Assembly: GCA_905250885.1 (NCBI GenBank)
Contig: CAJNOQ010003107.1
Coordinates: 1-21,389 of the forward strand
Source of the DNA: Didymodactylos carnosus
Lineage: Eukaryota > Rotifera > Eurotatoria > Philodinida > Philodinidae
DNA: 21,389 nucleotides
Direction: 5' to 3'
The notes under the pieces are model-generated. The model did no database searches. It saw nothing but the letters and a program-made list of their open reading frames with translations, and had not been told where the DNA came from. Shown one piece after another: positions 1 to 10,500 of the stretch. The position numbers and the translations under genes are program-made. Numbering within the stretch: the stretch's first letter is position 1; every line of letters begins with the position of its first letter.

Positions 1-250
1 GGGCGATACACAGCTCAACTAGTTGCCATCTAGATTACTAGTTGGAAAAGGGACTTTTAACTAGATGCGTCTGCAGGTGCATCTAGTAATAGTTAAATCG
101 ATCGATTATCGGGCGATAAATCGATAGCTGCAACTGGAAAAAATCTAGTAATCGCCCAATTACTAGATTTCCACTGTCGGTTACACAATAGTTGCAATCG
201 AGTGAAAATCTAATAATCAAGATGAATCGGGCGATACTAGATTTTTTTTT
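1..250. repeat. Palindrome-rich satellite-like repeat, cut by window edge
   Basis: The word GGGCGATA or GGGCGAT occurs at 1, 111 and 229, and its complement ATCGCCC at 151. Variants of ATCTAGTAAT, in both orientations, lie near 28, 33, 82, 143, 159, 208 and 233. The spacing of GGGCGAT (110, then 118) and a loose match of 1-50 to 111-160 suggest diverged tandem units of about 110-118 bp. Several inverted repeats lie inside: 61-68 with 79-86 (perfect, 8 bp), 101-111 with 114-125 (one indel), and 141-152 with 159-170 (perfect, 12-bp arms, 6-nt loop). It could be a satellite or the end of a fold-back transposon. The left boundary is outside the window. Confidence 0.55.
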
Positions 251-1490
251 GACGCTTGGATATGAAGGGTCGGCAAAAAACGCATAGTCAAAAATTAGCC
301 TGAAAAACATGGAACTTCGCATACGCATTCCATACTATTAAAGTAAACGAATTTTAAAACAAAAATGATAGAGATTCTGAATCGGAACACCTTAAGATAA
401 CTGTTAGTGGAAAAATTCGTCGATTCAGGCTTAGAAGTGAGAGAAAAGAAATGTTTTTTCGACAAGTGATTTTCGGTACAGGTATAACCATTATAATGAG
501 CGCACACTTTTTAACACTCACCCAAATTGATTCAAAATTCGCCAAAATGTTCGTCAGACTATCTCTTTCTAGGCACACATAACACTAATTAGCACAATCA
601 TTCCCAAACCGCAGGGCAAGTTTCTCCAAAGTGCACACTTTTTAGAAAAAATTGAACTTTTTCAGTCCAGGAACAGTTTCAGAAAACAATAGGGTCATAT
701 TCGTAATTGGCATCAAAAACTACATCGTAGGATGCATAACACAAAACTTTTCTAAACAAAAAAAATCTGCTCAAAAATTCGGGTGAAGAACCTTCTCAGG
801 AAGTTTTGGTAAAAAAAGTATTTTTCAAAAGAATGTTTTACTTGAAGGTTATTCTCTGAGTGATAGACAATCATTTTTAAGCAAACAGAAGCATTTCTGA
901 TTAAAAAAGTCGCATATTAAAGAGATGGTTAGATTTTTTCTAGAGACCATAGTAACTTTTAGATTACAGCGACTTTCTGTATTTTTGAACATTGAATTGA
1001 AGTGTTTGTAGAAAGACCGAGCTCTGTTGACTGATACTAGAAAATTGTTTGGATTTATATTAGAAATAAGAATCAGCTTATTCTTTCTCTCGTTCTTGGC
1101 TCCTCTCTTTACCGTAGTAGTTGTTCTTTTTATTTAGAAATTTTTTTAAAAATGGATTATAATTATCATATCTCCATGTGAGAGTGAGTTTCTATTTATT
1201 CAAAACATGTCATGATCTATTTATTATCATCATGTTTGAGAAACAGAAATTTGAAACTGATCACCATTTGGCCTCGCTTCTCTTTATTCTGCTTGACTCT
1301 CTTTTTCAATCTTTTTGTTTACGGTATATGATAGAAGAAATAGTTTATACCATATCGTGTAAGAAAACATGTAGCCGGGTGTTGTTGTCATACGGTCATT
1401 AAAATTTCTTTCAATGATCCATTTAGTGGATGGAGAGAAGAGAAAAGAAGGAAAAAGTGATGGGACAATAACATGGACAGTTGATAATAT

Positions 1491-1513
1491 GTGTGTGTGT
1501 GTGTGTGTGTGTG
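1491..1513. repeat. (GT)11 microsatellite
   Basis: An uninterrupted GT run of eleven units plus one G. It lies in non-coding DNA, is likely length-variable, and has no sign of function. Confidence 0.95.
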
Positions 1514-2011
1514 AGTATGCATGAATATTGGATTTTTGAGAGCGGCGTTTCGTGACAATATATCAGAATTCGAATGTGAACAGGTGGTGAATGAGAAACA
1601 AATGATTTGTCGTTTGACTAGACTTTAAAATAGATAAAAGTTTTTCTTGACTACATTATTGAAATGTCTTATCGATTTTGATTTGTTAAACGGTCAATTA
1701 TGAATGTCAGAGCTGATTTTAAAGAAGATATATATGAACCATTTTTCCTAGAAATTAATAACTTTTTTTAATAAACGTATTTTCTGTGTAATAATTAATA
1801 AATCTTCAAAATCTTACATAAAAAAATCTCTTTCTTTCTAAATTCTGTTATTAGATTACTATCTCCATCTCCTGTTACCTTCATACGAGACTAGACCGGG
1901 AAATGAAGTAGTGTTAGTTATCTACAGACTATCTGTTTAATTTTATCACATTTTAATCGTCTTCACATATTTATTTCCTTCTCTTGTCTAATTCAGACAA
2001 TTAAGTTTATG

Positions 2012-2024
2012 CACACACACACAC
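2012..2024. repeat. (CA)6 microsatellite
   Basis: A short uninterrupted CA run in non-coding DNA. It has opposite strand sense to the GT run about 500 bp upstream. Confidence 0.85.
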
Positions 2025-2370
2025 ATCATTCTCTCACACATATGGTCATCAAATAACTATTTTGAAGATGAATAGTAGAATGGATTTGTCCATTTCCAAT
2101 AGAAGAAATCAAACACGGAATATGATGATAATTGCATTTTTACATTGACAAGTTGTAAATCAAGATAGGAAGTGAATTGTTCAATAACATGTCTATGTCA
2201 GTTAGAAACGACTCTCTCCATTAATGTTCAATAATTGACTACAAACATAAAGAAAAAAAGAGAGAACTATGGACTTTTCTCTGTTCTATACAGTCTATAA
2301 TTCATAACTAAACAAGACAAAGAGAAAACGAGAAAAATTTAAATGTCACACTTATAAATGATGAACATTA

Positions 2371-2409
2371 ATATATATATATATGTACATATATGCGTGT
2401 GTGTGTGTC
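2371..2409. repeat. Compound AT / GT microsatellite
   Basis: An AT run of about seven units (2371-2384) is followed, after a short ATGTACATATATGC-like interruption, by a GT run (2397-2408). This is compound simple sequence in non-coding DNA. Confidence 0.8.
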
Positions 2410-3182
2410 TGTATGTAATTTTATTGGAATCTTTTTTTTACTTGTCACCATCGCTTTTGACCATTGTCCATAACAAGGAAATATTCACATAGAAAAGCAT
2501 AGAAAATGTCATTAAAGAACGTGATGATCTTTAATATCGCTATTTTATTGACTTTCAAAGACATAGAGCCTATCTGTAATGGGTTAATTATAAGTGTTAG
2601 ACGAAAGAGAGAGAAATAAACGGAGAAGTAGGAGGCAATCCTTAACAAGGAAAAAAAATGCACTATGTAGATTTCCTTTTTCTCTTCTAACATCAGACTA
2701 ATGAAGAGTATAGAAAGAAATTTGAAATCCTTTAATGGTTGAAAAAACAAATTATGGTAACATATTTATTATTATTCCGCTTTAATAGAGATCAAAACTA
2801 GATGAAACAAAGAATGTTGATAAATAATGGGTGACAATTAATAACAATTAATTTTATTTTTGACTATTAAAAATAACATTTACAGAAAACTTAAGAGAAG
2901 AAAAAAGCGTAAGTTAACAATTTTTGTTTGAAAATTGCCAGGTGTGCATATACGCATGACAAATTATAATTTATTTGCTTGTTAGCACTTAATGAGTGTA
3001 CTATTAGACACTTCCGTAGATACGTGGGAAAATCCTTGTAAATTTGCTAATTTTTTGATTTTGAAACTAGAAGTGAAAGAGTTAGCTATGTAAATATATT
3101 AGAAAAAACTGTTACTGGTGTCTTTATGATTAAAATTATAATAAATCTCATTCTTTTTCACGTGGCATGCTTTAATATTGTT

Positions 3183-3690
3183 GAAGAGCTGGACTTAACG
3201 GTTACTTTGTTTGTCATATCCTTCAAAGGTAATATGTTCGAACCTCAGTAATAGCGAGCCGTGCACTAACTTTGAACAAGTTAGTTATGTTCATGTGCTT
3301 CGGATTGCTCGTTCGACAGCTTAGTTATTGTATTGAGACGTACGATATGTATCCTTCAGATTACAAGAGAGCTCGTGTGTGGTTTAGTATATGTGCACGA
3401 GAAGGGAAAGAATTCTTCATCCTGTGAACCTTCTGGTCATATCTGGTACAGTTTGTTGCCTAGTAAGAGATAAATGACTTTTCTTTCACGGTTATTGACT
3501 GTAGGGAAGGTGTCGTTCTATGTATGCATGCATGCTACACTGGTGATGTGTTACTCGTGCTGTTTGATACTAAGTGCTTACCGATAAAATTTGAGCACAG
3601 TTGTCGTTAGACGTTCATTTGAAACATAGCAATATCCAATATAGGCGCCACAACCGTTACGCTCAAAGGGGCCGAGCCTATCCTGAAATC
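3183..3690 (+). repeat. Putative tRNA-derived SINE relic with internal Pol III promoter
   Basis: An A-box-like segment TGGACTTAACGG starts at 3190. A B-box-like core GTTCGAACC starts at 3236 and matches the conserved tRNA T-loop positions 53-61. Their spacing, 46 nt, is almost the tRNA value (about 45). Taking T8 as 3190 puts the head start near 3183. The acceptor and T stems do not pair properly, so this is not an intact tRNA. The following roughly 430 bp are visibly more GC-rich than their surroundings, which suggests a SINE body. Near the far end, 3652-3659 (AACCGTTA) is the exact complement of A-box segment 3196-3203. No target-site duplication was found, so the boundaries are approximate. 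A decayed DNA transposon is an alternative. Confidence 0.4.
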
Positions 3691-3699
3691 ACATACTGA

Positions 3700-5640
3700 A
3701 GCCATAATGAGAGAAAAACGTAAGAGTGTAAACTTTTTTAGGAGAAAGCCATAAAAGTAAGAAAAAAACAATTTGCTTTTATATTCACTCCATTTTAAGA
3801 GACACTATTAGACGCGCTAATCTTTTGCTTCTTCTTGGCGAAAAACGTCCTTAATTTAGTTCATTCATAAAATTAATTTTAAAGGCATTCGATGATGTTT
3901 ATGTGTTTCTCATATTCTGGCTAATTGTGTAGCACACTGGCTGTTAAAAAAATTTCTTTCTACCAAGCATAACATTAAATGAAGTAACCTTTTTATCACT
4001 CATCGTAGACCTTAAACAATTCTTGATAAGTTTCCATCGACTAAACGGACTTCCATTTCTCGCCGCTGTGACAGGAAAGGATAAAAACGAATAAGCAATA
4101 AATAAATTTGGATGATAATGACATTATTGATATGAATGACTTAGAGTTTTTTCTAGTCAACTGAATAACCTAAAACTAGCTGTTAATGCCTGTGAACAAC
4201 CAAAACAAAATTTCATCTTTGGCGAGCTAAAGAGTCGAAACTTACATCTGTCGAACGACCACGACGTCACTAATCTTCAAAACGCTGAAAAAATACTGCA
4301 TACCAAGGTCCTCAAAAAGGTTCCTAGCGGGCAAGGTCGAATAAAGTTTCAGCCTACCTTGAATTGAAAGTGTTCTCCCGCCTCTGATATCCACCAATTA
4401 AGTTTTCTTCTAATTCCAACATTCTAATATTGACGCTATACGAGAACGAGTATCGTTTGCTTTATATTGAACTCGGTATTTCAGTAAACTTTCGATTTTT
4501 TATAATGTTTTACACTCTTCGAAACTTTTTAATAAAGAAAAGAAAATAGTTGATCTGCAAATTCAAGTACAATTCATTTTTGTTTCGAATAATAGATTTA
4601 TAGTGATCCTTCATGGATTTGAATTTGCTTTGCGGCATGATGAATCTCGTCTATATTCTTCTCTTCGCACGCTAAAAATAAAAATTGTCGGTTTCATGAG
4701 ATTTCGAACTGATCTCATTTTTATGGTGGAAGAAACACATATGTTAATCACTTAGACAGCACACGCATACATACAAGATGACTTTATCTATATATTCGTT
4801 TGGCGTAAATTAATACACACATCTTCTTAAAGCAAGAAGAAACATTTCTACTCTCTCTTATAATAGTAGCCTTAAGGCAGCTATATTCCATAAAATGTAG
4901 TTCGTTCGTTAGTTGTTGTCTTTTGAGAAGTTATGATTACATGATCATCATAACTCAATAACTCGCCACACATACAAATTTCCGTTTAAAACATGCTAGT
5001 TTAAATTAATCCTATGGAAGAAGAGAAAGTGCTTCTCTTGAGAGTTATGTAGCATCGTTGTGATTTAATTGTTTAACGGTAAAAAATTATTTTCACGGAA
5101 AATACTTTTTTTTGTAAGAGAGGGAGAGAGAGAAAGATAATGTTTCGAAAACGAAAATCAGATAGATGTTCTCAAAATGAGCAGCAATTGCTAATTACTA
5201 AATTTTTTTCTATTTTTTTTGCTGTTTCTCTTAGAGAACAATAAATTGGTGTTCATTTTACATTTTTAAGAGCAATTGTATGACGATGACATTGAAAAGT
5301 CATGTATAAAGAGAGATTTGAATTCAGTTGGGAATAATTATCAGATTTTCTTTTTGAACCTTATCGGATCGATTCTAAATTGCAGAGCACATGTGTTAAC
5401 GAAATCAGATCATATCGATAGAACAGAAACACAATTATTGTCATTAAAAAGAGAGAATTACACAACGGAACTGAATGAAGTTCTATGAGATGAATGTCCA
5501 ATATTAGCTAATGTTGTTCATCTTTAAAACGAATTTTCTGCAATAAATTACGTTCATATTATTTATTATATTGATTTGATCTTATCAATATATAAAGTCC
5601 ATCGTTTGGTCAGATACTTCCTTCCTGACACATTTATCTT
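3700..5640. other. Non-coding upstream DNA, with a start-less open frame at 4140-4364
   Basis: No convincing gene. About 4140-4364 stays open for 75 codons in one + frame without an ATG and is slightly GC-richer than its surroundings, so it may be a decayed coding fragment (see findings). A purine-rich GA microsatellite lies at 5117-5134. A hairpin-forming inverted repeat lies at 4929-4937 and 4946-4954. The rest shows nothing recognisable. Confidence 0.5.
4929..4954. repeat. Short perfect inverted repeat (hairpin)
   Basis: AGTTATGAT at 4929-4937 is the exact reverse complement of ATCATAACT at 4946-4954, giving 9-bp arms and an 8-nt spacer. It is isolated, with no poly-T terminator or neighbouring gene. 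It may be chance in AT-rich DNA. Confidence 0.5.
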
Positions 5641-5664
5641 TTACACACACACATATATAGTGCA

Positions 5665-5772
5665 CTTTCTCTCTCTCTCTCTCTTTTTCTGGAGGAAAAT
5701 TTTTTTTTCGTTTTCTCTCTTTTCTTCTTTTTTACTGCGTAAATAGGATTTTCTTTTTCTCCCATCTTTTAG
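5665..5772 (+). repeat. Long pyrimidine-rich tract containing a (CT)n microsatellite
   Basis: A CT run (about 5668-5685) is followed by nearly continuous T/C-rich sequence that ends in TCTTTTAG at 5765-5772. On the + strand this looks like an extended polypyrimidine tract before a 3' splice site, and it could serve the candidate untranslated exon at 5773-5886. A plain low-complexity tract is equally possible. Confidence 0.5.
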
Positions 5773-5886
5773 ATTTTGAACATATTGGTGCCATTGCGTT
5801 GTATCATACATCTATTTGTAACACATGAAAGAAACAACTTGAGAACATTTAATTTGAATACACCATTAACTATACTTTCGAGGCAG
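5773..5886 (+). other. Candidate 5' untranslated exon of the protocadherin gene
   Basis: A strong 3' splice signal (long pyrimidine tract ending TTTTAG at 5772) and a good 5' splice signal (GGCAG|GTATGT at 5886/5887) bracket 114 nt. The segment has no long open frame, only one five-codon upstream ORF, as expected for a leader exon. It lies about 1.2 kb before the start codon on the same strand. A receiving 3' splice site near 7042 (GTTTAG) or 7069 (GTGTAG) would be needed. This is inferred from splice signals alone. Confidence 0.25.
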
Positions 5887-7128
5887 GTATGTGTATCTAT
5901 CTCCACTCACTGTTCATACATCTCAAGTATTTAACATTAAATAGACTATTTATGAGTTGTCATTTTTCAATAATGACTATCAAGGTGTTTATTTAGTTTG
6001 TATGGATAGTAGGAGAAAAAAAATGTAAGAAGTAGGTGACCAATTCCTGCTGTACTGTTATATGAAGAATAATCAAAAGTAACCTTTTCCAAGAGCGAGT
6101 GTCTCCTTCCTTAATGTTATTTTGAGTATAGTAGTATAAGTTTAAGAAGCATAAATTTGAAGTGTGTTTTATATCCATAACTCTTTCAGAGAATTTTTTT
6201 ATAGAAAAAGTGATACGGTTTCGATAAAACAGGATAGATGTGCTTTTAGGTAGCCAGAAACAATGATCATAAATAGACGGAACTTACAGGTTGAGTTTGA
6301 GACGGGAAAAAATAGATCATTGCATCATTGTTATAAGTGCTGTTAATGGAACATTATTTAAGCTAGATTATCTGTAAGATTCTCTGCGACTGATAATTTT
6401 ATCCTATGATATTTTTCTATTGTCAGTTTGTTGCATAAATGACTAATAACGACTTTCTCGTTGCTTTTTTATGTGTTAACAACAAAACACTAATATTATT
6501 CCTATTAGAAAAATTAACGATATTTACTAAGATCAGGGTCGGATACAGTCTTCTTTTCTTTTGTTCTCTCTGAATATTACAATAATAGTATCAGCAGCAG
6601 GCAAATATTGTACAGAATAAAACAAAAAAAAATAATCTATCGTTTGTCTACCATTGTCAACATCATCATCAGATAGCATATCATTTGTATCTATTAGACG
6701 ACAAAATCAGATTGAAACATAAAATGTAAACGATTTAGAACAGTTGCTCATGCTCATGGAGCGATAGTATTTTATGGGCTGTGATTGAAATACTTCATTG
6801 CCAAAATGTCAATAGATGAACAACGAACAACAAGACACAATGATGTAACACTTTCTCACCCTTTTTTCTCTCAATCTAAAGCGTAAAAATATGTGTGAAT
6901 CTTATATAAAATAATAGACACTAATCATTTATCACCTATAGTCGATGTTATAACTAGTGAATACACTATTTGATTAGCCTCATAAGTTCTAAACGATTTT
7001 TCTTTTTCTTCCTTATTCTTATCTCTCTCTATTGTTCGTTTAGGTTCATTTATTTTCTTTTGCGTGTAGTATATCTCTCTTTCTATGAAATAAAGAACTG
7101 ATACATAACAACAACTATTTACTACGAA
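5887..7128 (+). other. 5' flank or leader region of the protocadherin gene
   Basis: No gene was seen. A TATA-like stretch (TTATATAAAATAA) at 6902-6914 lies about 215 bp before the start codon and could be a core promoter if the leader is unspliced. A pyrimidine-rich zone covers about 7000-7085. A two-codon upstream ORF (ATG AAA TAA) begins at 7085, and a TGA in frame with the main start lies at 7099-7101. That stop supports 7129 as the first coding ATG of this frame unless an upstream exon splices in. Confidence 0.35.
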
Positions 7129-7576
7129 ATGGATACTCATATTATTATTATTTTAATAACATTAATTAAACTTACTATCTGTGTACCGCGTTTAAAATAT
7201 CGTTCATCTGTTAAAGAGAATGTTGATCTGTACCATACAGTTACATCATTAGTCGAAATGTTAAATTCATCACATCATTCTGGACAACAAACAATTGAAT
7301 TTTTAAATTCAAATTCACCCTATGCTACATATTTTCTTGTTGATGGACAAAAATTACGAACATCACGATTAATTGATCGTGAAGAATTTTGTCGAATTAA
7401 ATTATGTGAAAAATCAATATGTCGTCCATGTGAAATTGAAATGGATTTTGTATTAAAAGAATTTGGTGGACAACCAAAAGATATTATATCGTTGATATTA
7501 AATGTTGTGGATGTCAATGAATTTCGACCACAATTTGATGATAAAATTGAATTAAATATTAGTGAAGGTGTACCAG
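7129..7576 (+). CDS. Protocadherin exon 1: signal peptide, EC1, start of EC2
   Basis: Encodes residues 1-149 plus one base. Residues 5-18 form the hydrophobic signal core (IIIILITLIKLTIC). EC1 follows, with DREEFC at 83-88 and extra cysteines at 93, 98 and 101; this does not match the usual Cys-X5-Cys loop of vertebrate protocadherins exactly. The EC1-EC2 linker DVNEFRPQF is at 128-136. The exon ends CCAG|GTAAGT in phase 1, in the SEGVP motif of EC2. Intron 1 (7577-8044) is 468 nt and contains a 50-codon open frame described in the findings. Confidence 0.92.
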
Positions 7577-10500
7577 GTAAGTGAAAGTCATCATCATTAT
7601 ATATTGTTTAATAAGACATGGTACCGAAAGATTAGAAATGACATGACTACGAATAATAACAGCTGATCTAATATAGGATTAAAAACTTATATTGTGTATA
7701 GACTGTAAATGATCTTTTTGATCTGTTAATTCGTGTCGACAGAAACGATTGTCTAAATTGTATCAAATGTATTATACAGAAAAAGGATTCTTTTAACGAC
7801 TATTGTGCGACATATGAATAACATGCAATAATTCATTTTCTTAAATTATGGCGGCATCGACTCAAAATCTCACTACTGAGTCTATAGAATCTATTGAGAA
7901 GAAGAATATATGGCTAACGTTTGAATTATTCGGCGATCTAATCAGTATGTTTGTCAAAAAATGTGGCAGGAAGTTAGAAGTGTCAAAGGTTTTTCCATGA
8001 ATTTCAGATCTGTGAAACTATGTAATGTTTTTTCTTATTTTTAGTTGGCCATGTGCTACCAATATCAAGTGCAACTGACAAAGATGGAGACGATGATGAA
8101 TTAATTTATTGGTTAGATGATCATTTACCTGTTGAAAAAAATCAATACCAACATCATCGATTGTCTAAGAGATTAAATCCATTTGAACTCGTATCGTTTG
8201 GCTCAAATCAAATCGGTATGAATACTTGTTCAATCTTATATAACTCAATTAATATTCATATATCTTGTCTTAGCGCTTAATGTAACTGAACCACTTGATC
8301 GTGAAACAAAGTCGTATTATGAATTTTATTTAACTGCTACAGATCGTGGTAATTTAACATCTTCAACGCCTGTCAAAATCTATATAACGGACATTAACGA
8401 TCATATACCTGTATTTGAAAAATCGTCATATATCATAAACATATCAGAATCTCAAACACCCTCAATTACTCAACCATTACTCACTGTTCATGCATACGAT
8501 AATGATTCAAATGAAAATGGTCATGTTAAATATAATTTCTCAAATAAACACAGTCAAGATGAACAACGACAAATTCCATTTCGTCTCGATGATGAAACTG
8601 GTCAATTATTTCTAATTAAACAATTAGATTATGAACAATACAAAGAATATCGTCTACAAATTAGTGCTCAGGACTGTGGTCCAGGATCAGTGCCTGTGTA
8701 TGCCACCATTATAATCAACGTTGAAGGTTTGTGTGTTCAATTCACCATTTCTCCTATTTCATTTTTATTTTTATTTTAGATGAAAATGACAATCAGCCAA
8801 CAATGAATCTACGTGTATCTGAATATTTTTTACTTTCTAATGATACTTTATACATTGGTGAAGATACTCCCATTCAGACACTGTTGATGCATATTATTGT
8901 GCAAGATTTAGATTCTGATCTTAATGGTGATGTACAATGCTGGTTCGAAAGTACAGATGGTGATCAACGAATAAAATCAATGCTAAACATAACAAATTCA
9001 TTGGGAAACATGTTTGCTCTCTATACATCACAAATATTCGATCGTGAACAAAAATCAGAATACGCAATTCAAATTGTTGTCGAAGATCTTGCTATTAAAC
9101 AACGACTACGTACAACAAGACAACTGCGCATTTTTGTAAACGATGTCAATGATGAATATCCTATGTTTAAGGAAAAAACATATGAAATAAATATACCCGA
9201 AGAAACGTTAGATGTAAAATTGAAGAGAGTGGAAGCAATAGATCTTGATTCGAATGACAATGGCCGTGTAACATATCAACTGATCAGTAGTGATAGCAGT
9301 GATCAATATTATTTTTATATTAATTCAACAACAGGTAAAGCTAATTTAGTGGAGCATGATAAACATTGTCTCTGTATATTTTCCATTTAGGTGAACTAAA
9401 ACTTTTACAAAAAGTTGATCGTGAAGAAAAATCATTGTATAATTTAACAATAAAGGCAGAAGATAACGGTTATCTCATTCATTTATCGACAAATGTGTCA
9501 TATATAATTCATGTAAATGATATTAATGATCATCAGCCAATTTTAGAAAAACAATCCTATGTATTCAATGATATTCGAGAAGATAGTCCGTTAAACACAT
9601 CAATTGGATTTATAAGAGCATTTGACAAAGACGAAGGAAATAATAGTTTAATTGAATATAAAATATTAAATAATGACAAATTTATCATTTCAAAATTGAC
9701 TGGAGAATTATTCGTTAATGATCAATTAGATTATGATATGAATGTAACTTGTTATGAAATGATTGTATTAGCAATAGATAATGGTTATCCAAAACGTTTA
9801 AATTCAACAGCAACTGTTCAAGTTTGTTTACAAAGTAAGTTAAAATAGTGTAGAAGGTAAGATAAAATGAATAAATATGTTAAATTTAGATGTGAATGAA
9901 TATAAACCAGAATTACTATGGCCTAAACAAGATAAAGATGGTATCAATGCTTATATCAATATTTTGAATACATCACTGTTTATTCTACGTGCTAATGATA
10001 ATGATCGATCGTTGACGTCGAATATAACATTTCAATTTGATAAAAATCAACCTAATGAAACTATGATATCATTGTTTGAATTAAATTCAAATGGAATCTT
10101 AAAAATCTTAAATAAACATTTGAATGGCATATATGAATTATCAATTGTAATTAACGATAATGATCTACCTTATGAAAAATTAACATTTGAAACGATTCGA
10201 CTACTTATTTATGATAATATTTTATCTCGAGATGAAATATTATCTAATTATCGATCAAAAACAACAACTACCACCAAATCAACAGCACGCGAAAATACAT
10301 TTCTTGTTCCAAAGAAAAATAAATTGAAATATCAAAAATTAACAATAGAAATGTTTATTATTCTAATTACGGTCATCTTACTTTGTCTTGCTCTCGTTAT
10401 TGTCTGCTTTATTTCGTGTATATCGTGTCGAAAACGATTTTATGAATGGATTAAAATTAGTCGAAATAATCGAAAAAAGAACAAAGATTTATTACAACAC

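Larger units (their letters stand above)
271..3182. other. Non-coding AT-rich stretch, no gene recognised
   Basis: No open frame here has a convincing start, splice sites or a recognisable protein motif. The stretch holds dinucleotide microsatellites (listed separately), poly-T and poly-A runs, and a 12-bp direct repeat GCACACTTTTTA at 502-513 and 633-644. Nothing identifies it as regulatory or mobile DNA. Confidence 0.6.

Noticed and set aside
83..328. 81-residue open frame on the minus strand
   Set aside because: It runs through the palindromic satellite block and has low-complexity Phe/Ile-rich content with no domain.
1178..1402. 74-residue open frame on the plus strand
   Set aside because: Lacks an ATG at its start and a protein-like composition, with no splice support.
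2445..2750. 101-residue open frame on the minus strand
   Set aside because: The longest frame outside the protocadherin, but Phe/Ile/Leu-rich as expected from A-rich DNA read backwards. No motif and no neighbour support.
3183..3255. Functional tRNA gene
   Set aside because: A and B boxes are spaced correctly, but acceptor, T and anticodon stems do not pair.
5276..5488. 70-codon open frame, plus strand, with a hydrophilic peptide
   Set aside because: Begins at TTG rather than ATG and has no donor at its end. An acceptor-like TTTTTAAG precedes it, but nothing ties it to a gene, so it is left out at low certainty.
6902..6914. TATA box as a firm promoter call
   Set aside because: TA-rich words are frequent here and the transcription start is unknown. 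Kept only as a note in the 5' flank entry.
6925..7140. 71-residue minus-strand frame overlapping the protocadherin start
   Set aside because: Antisense shadow of the pyrimidine-rich leader; Lys/Glu-rich by composition.
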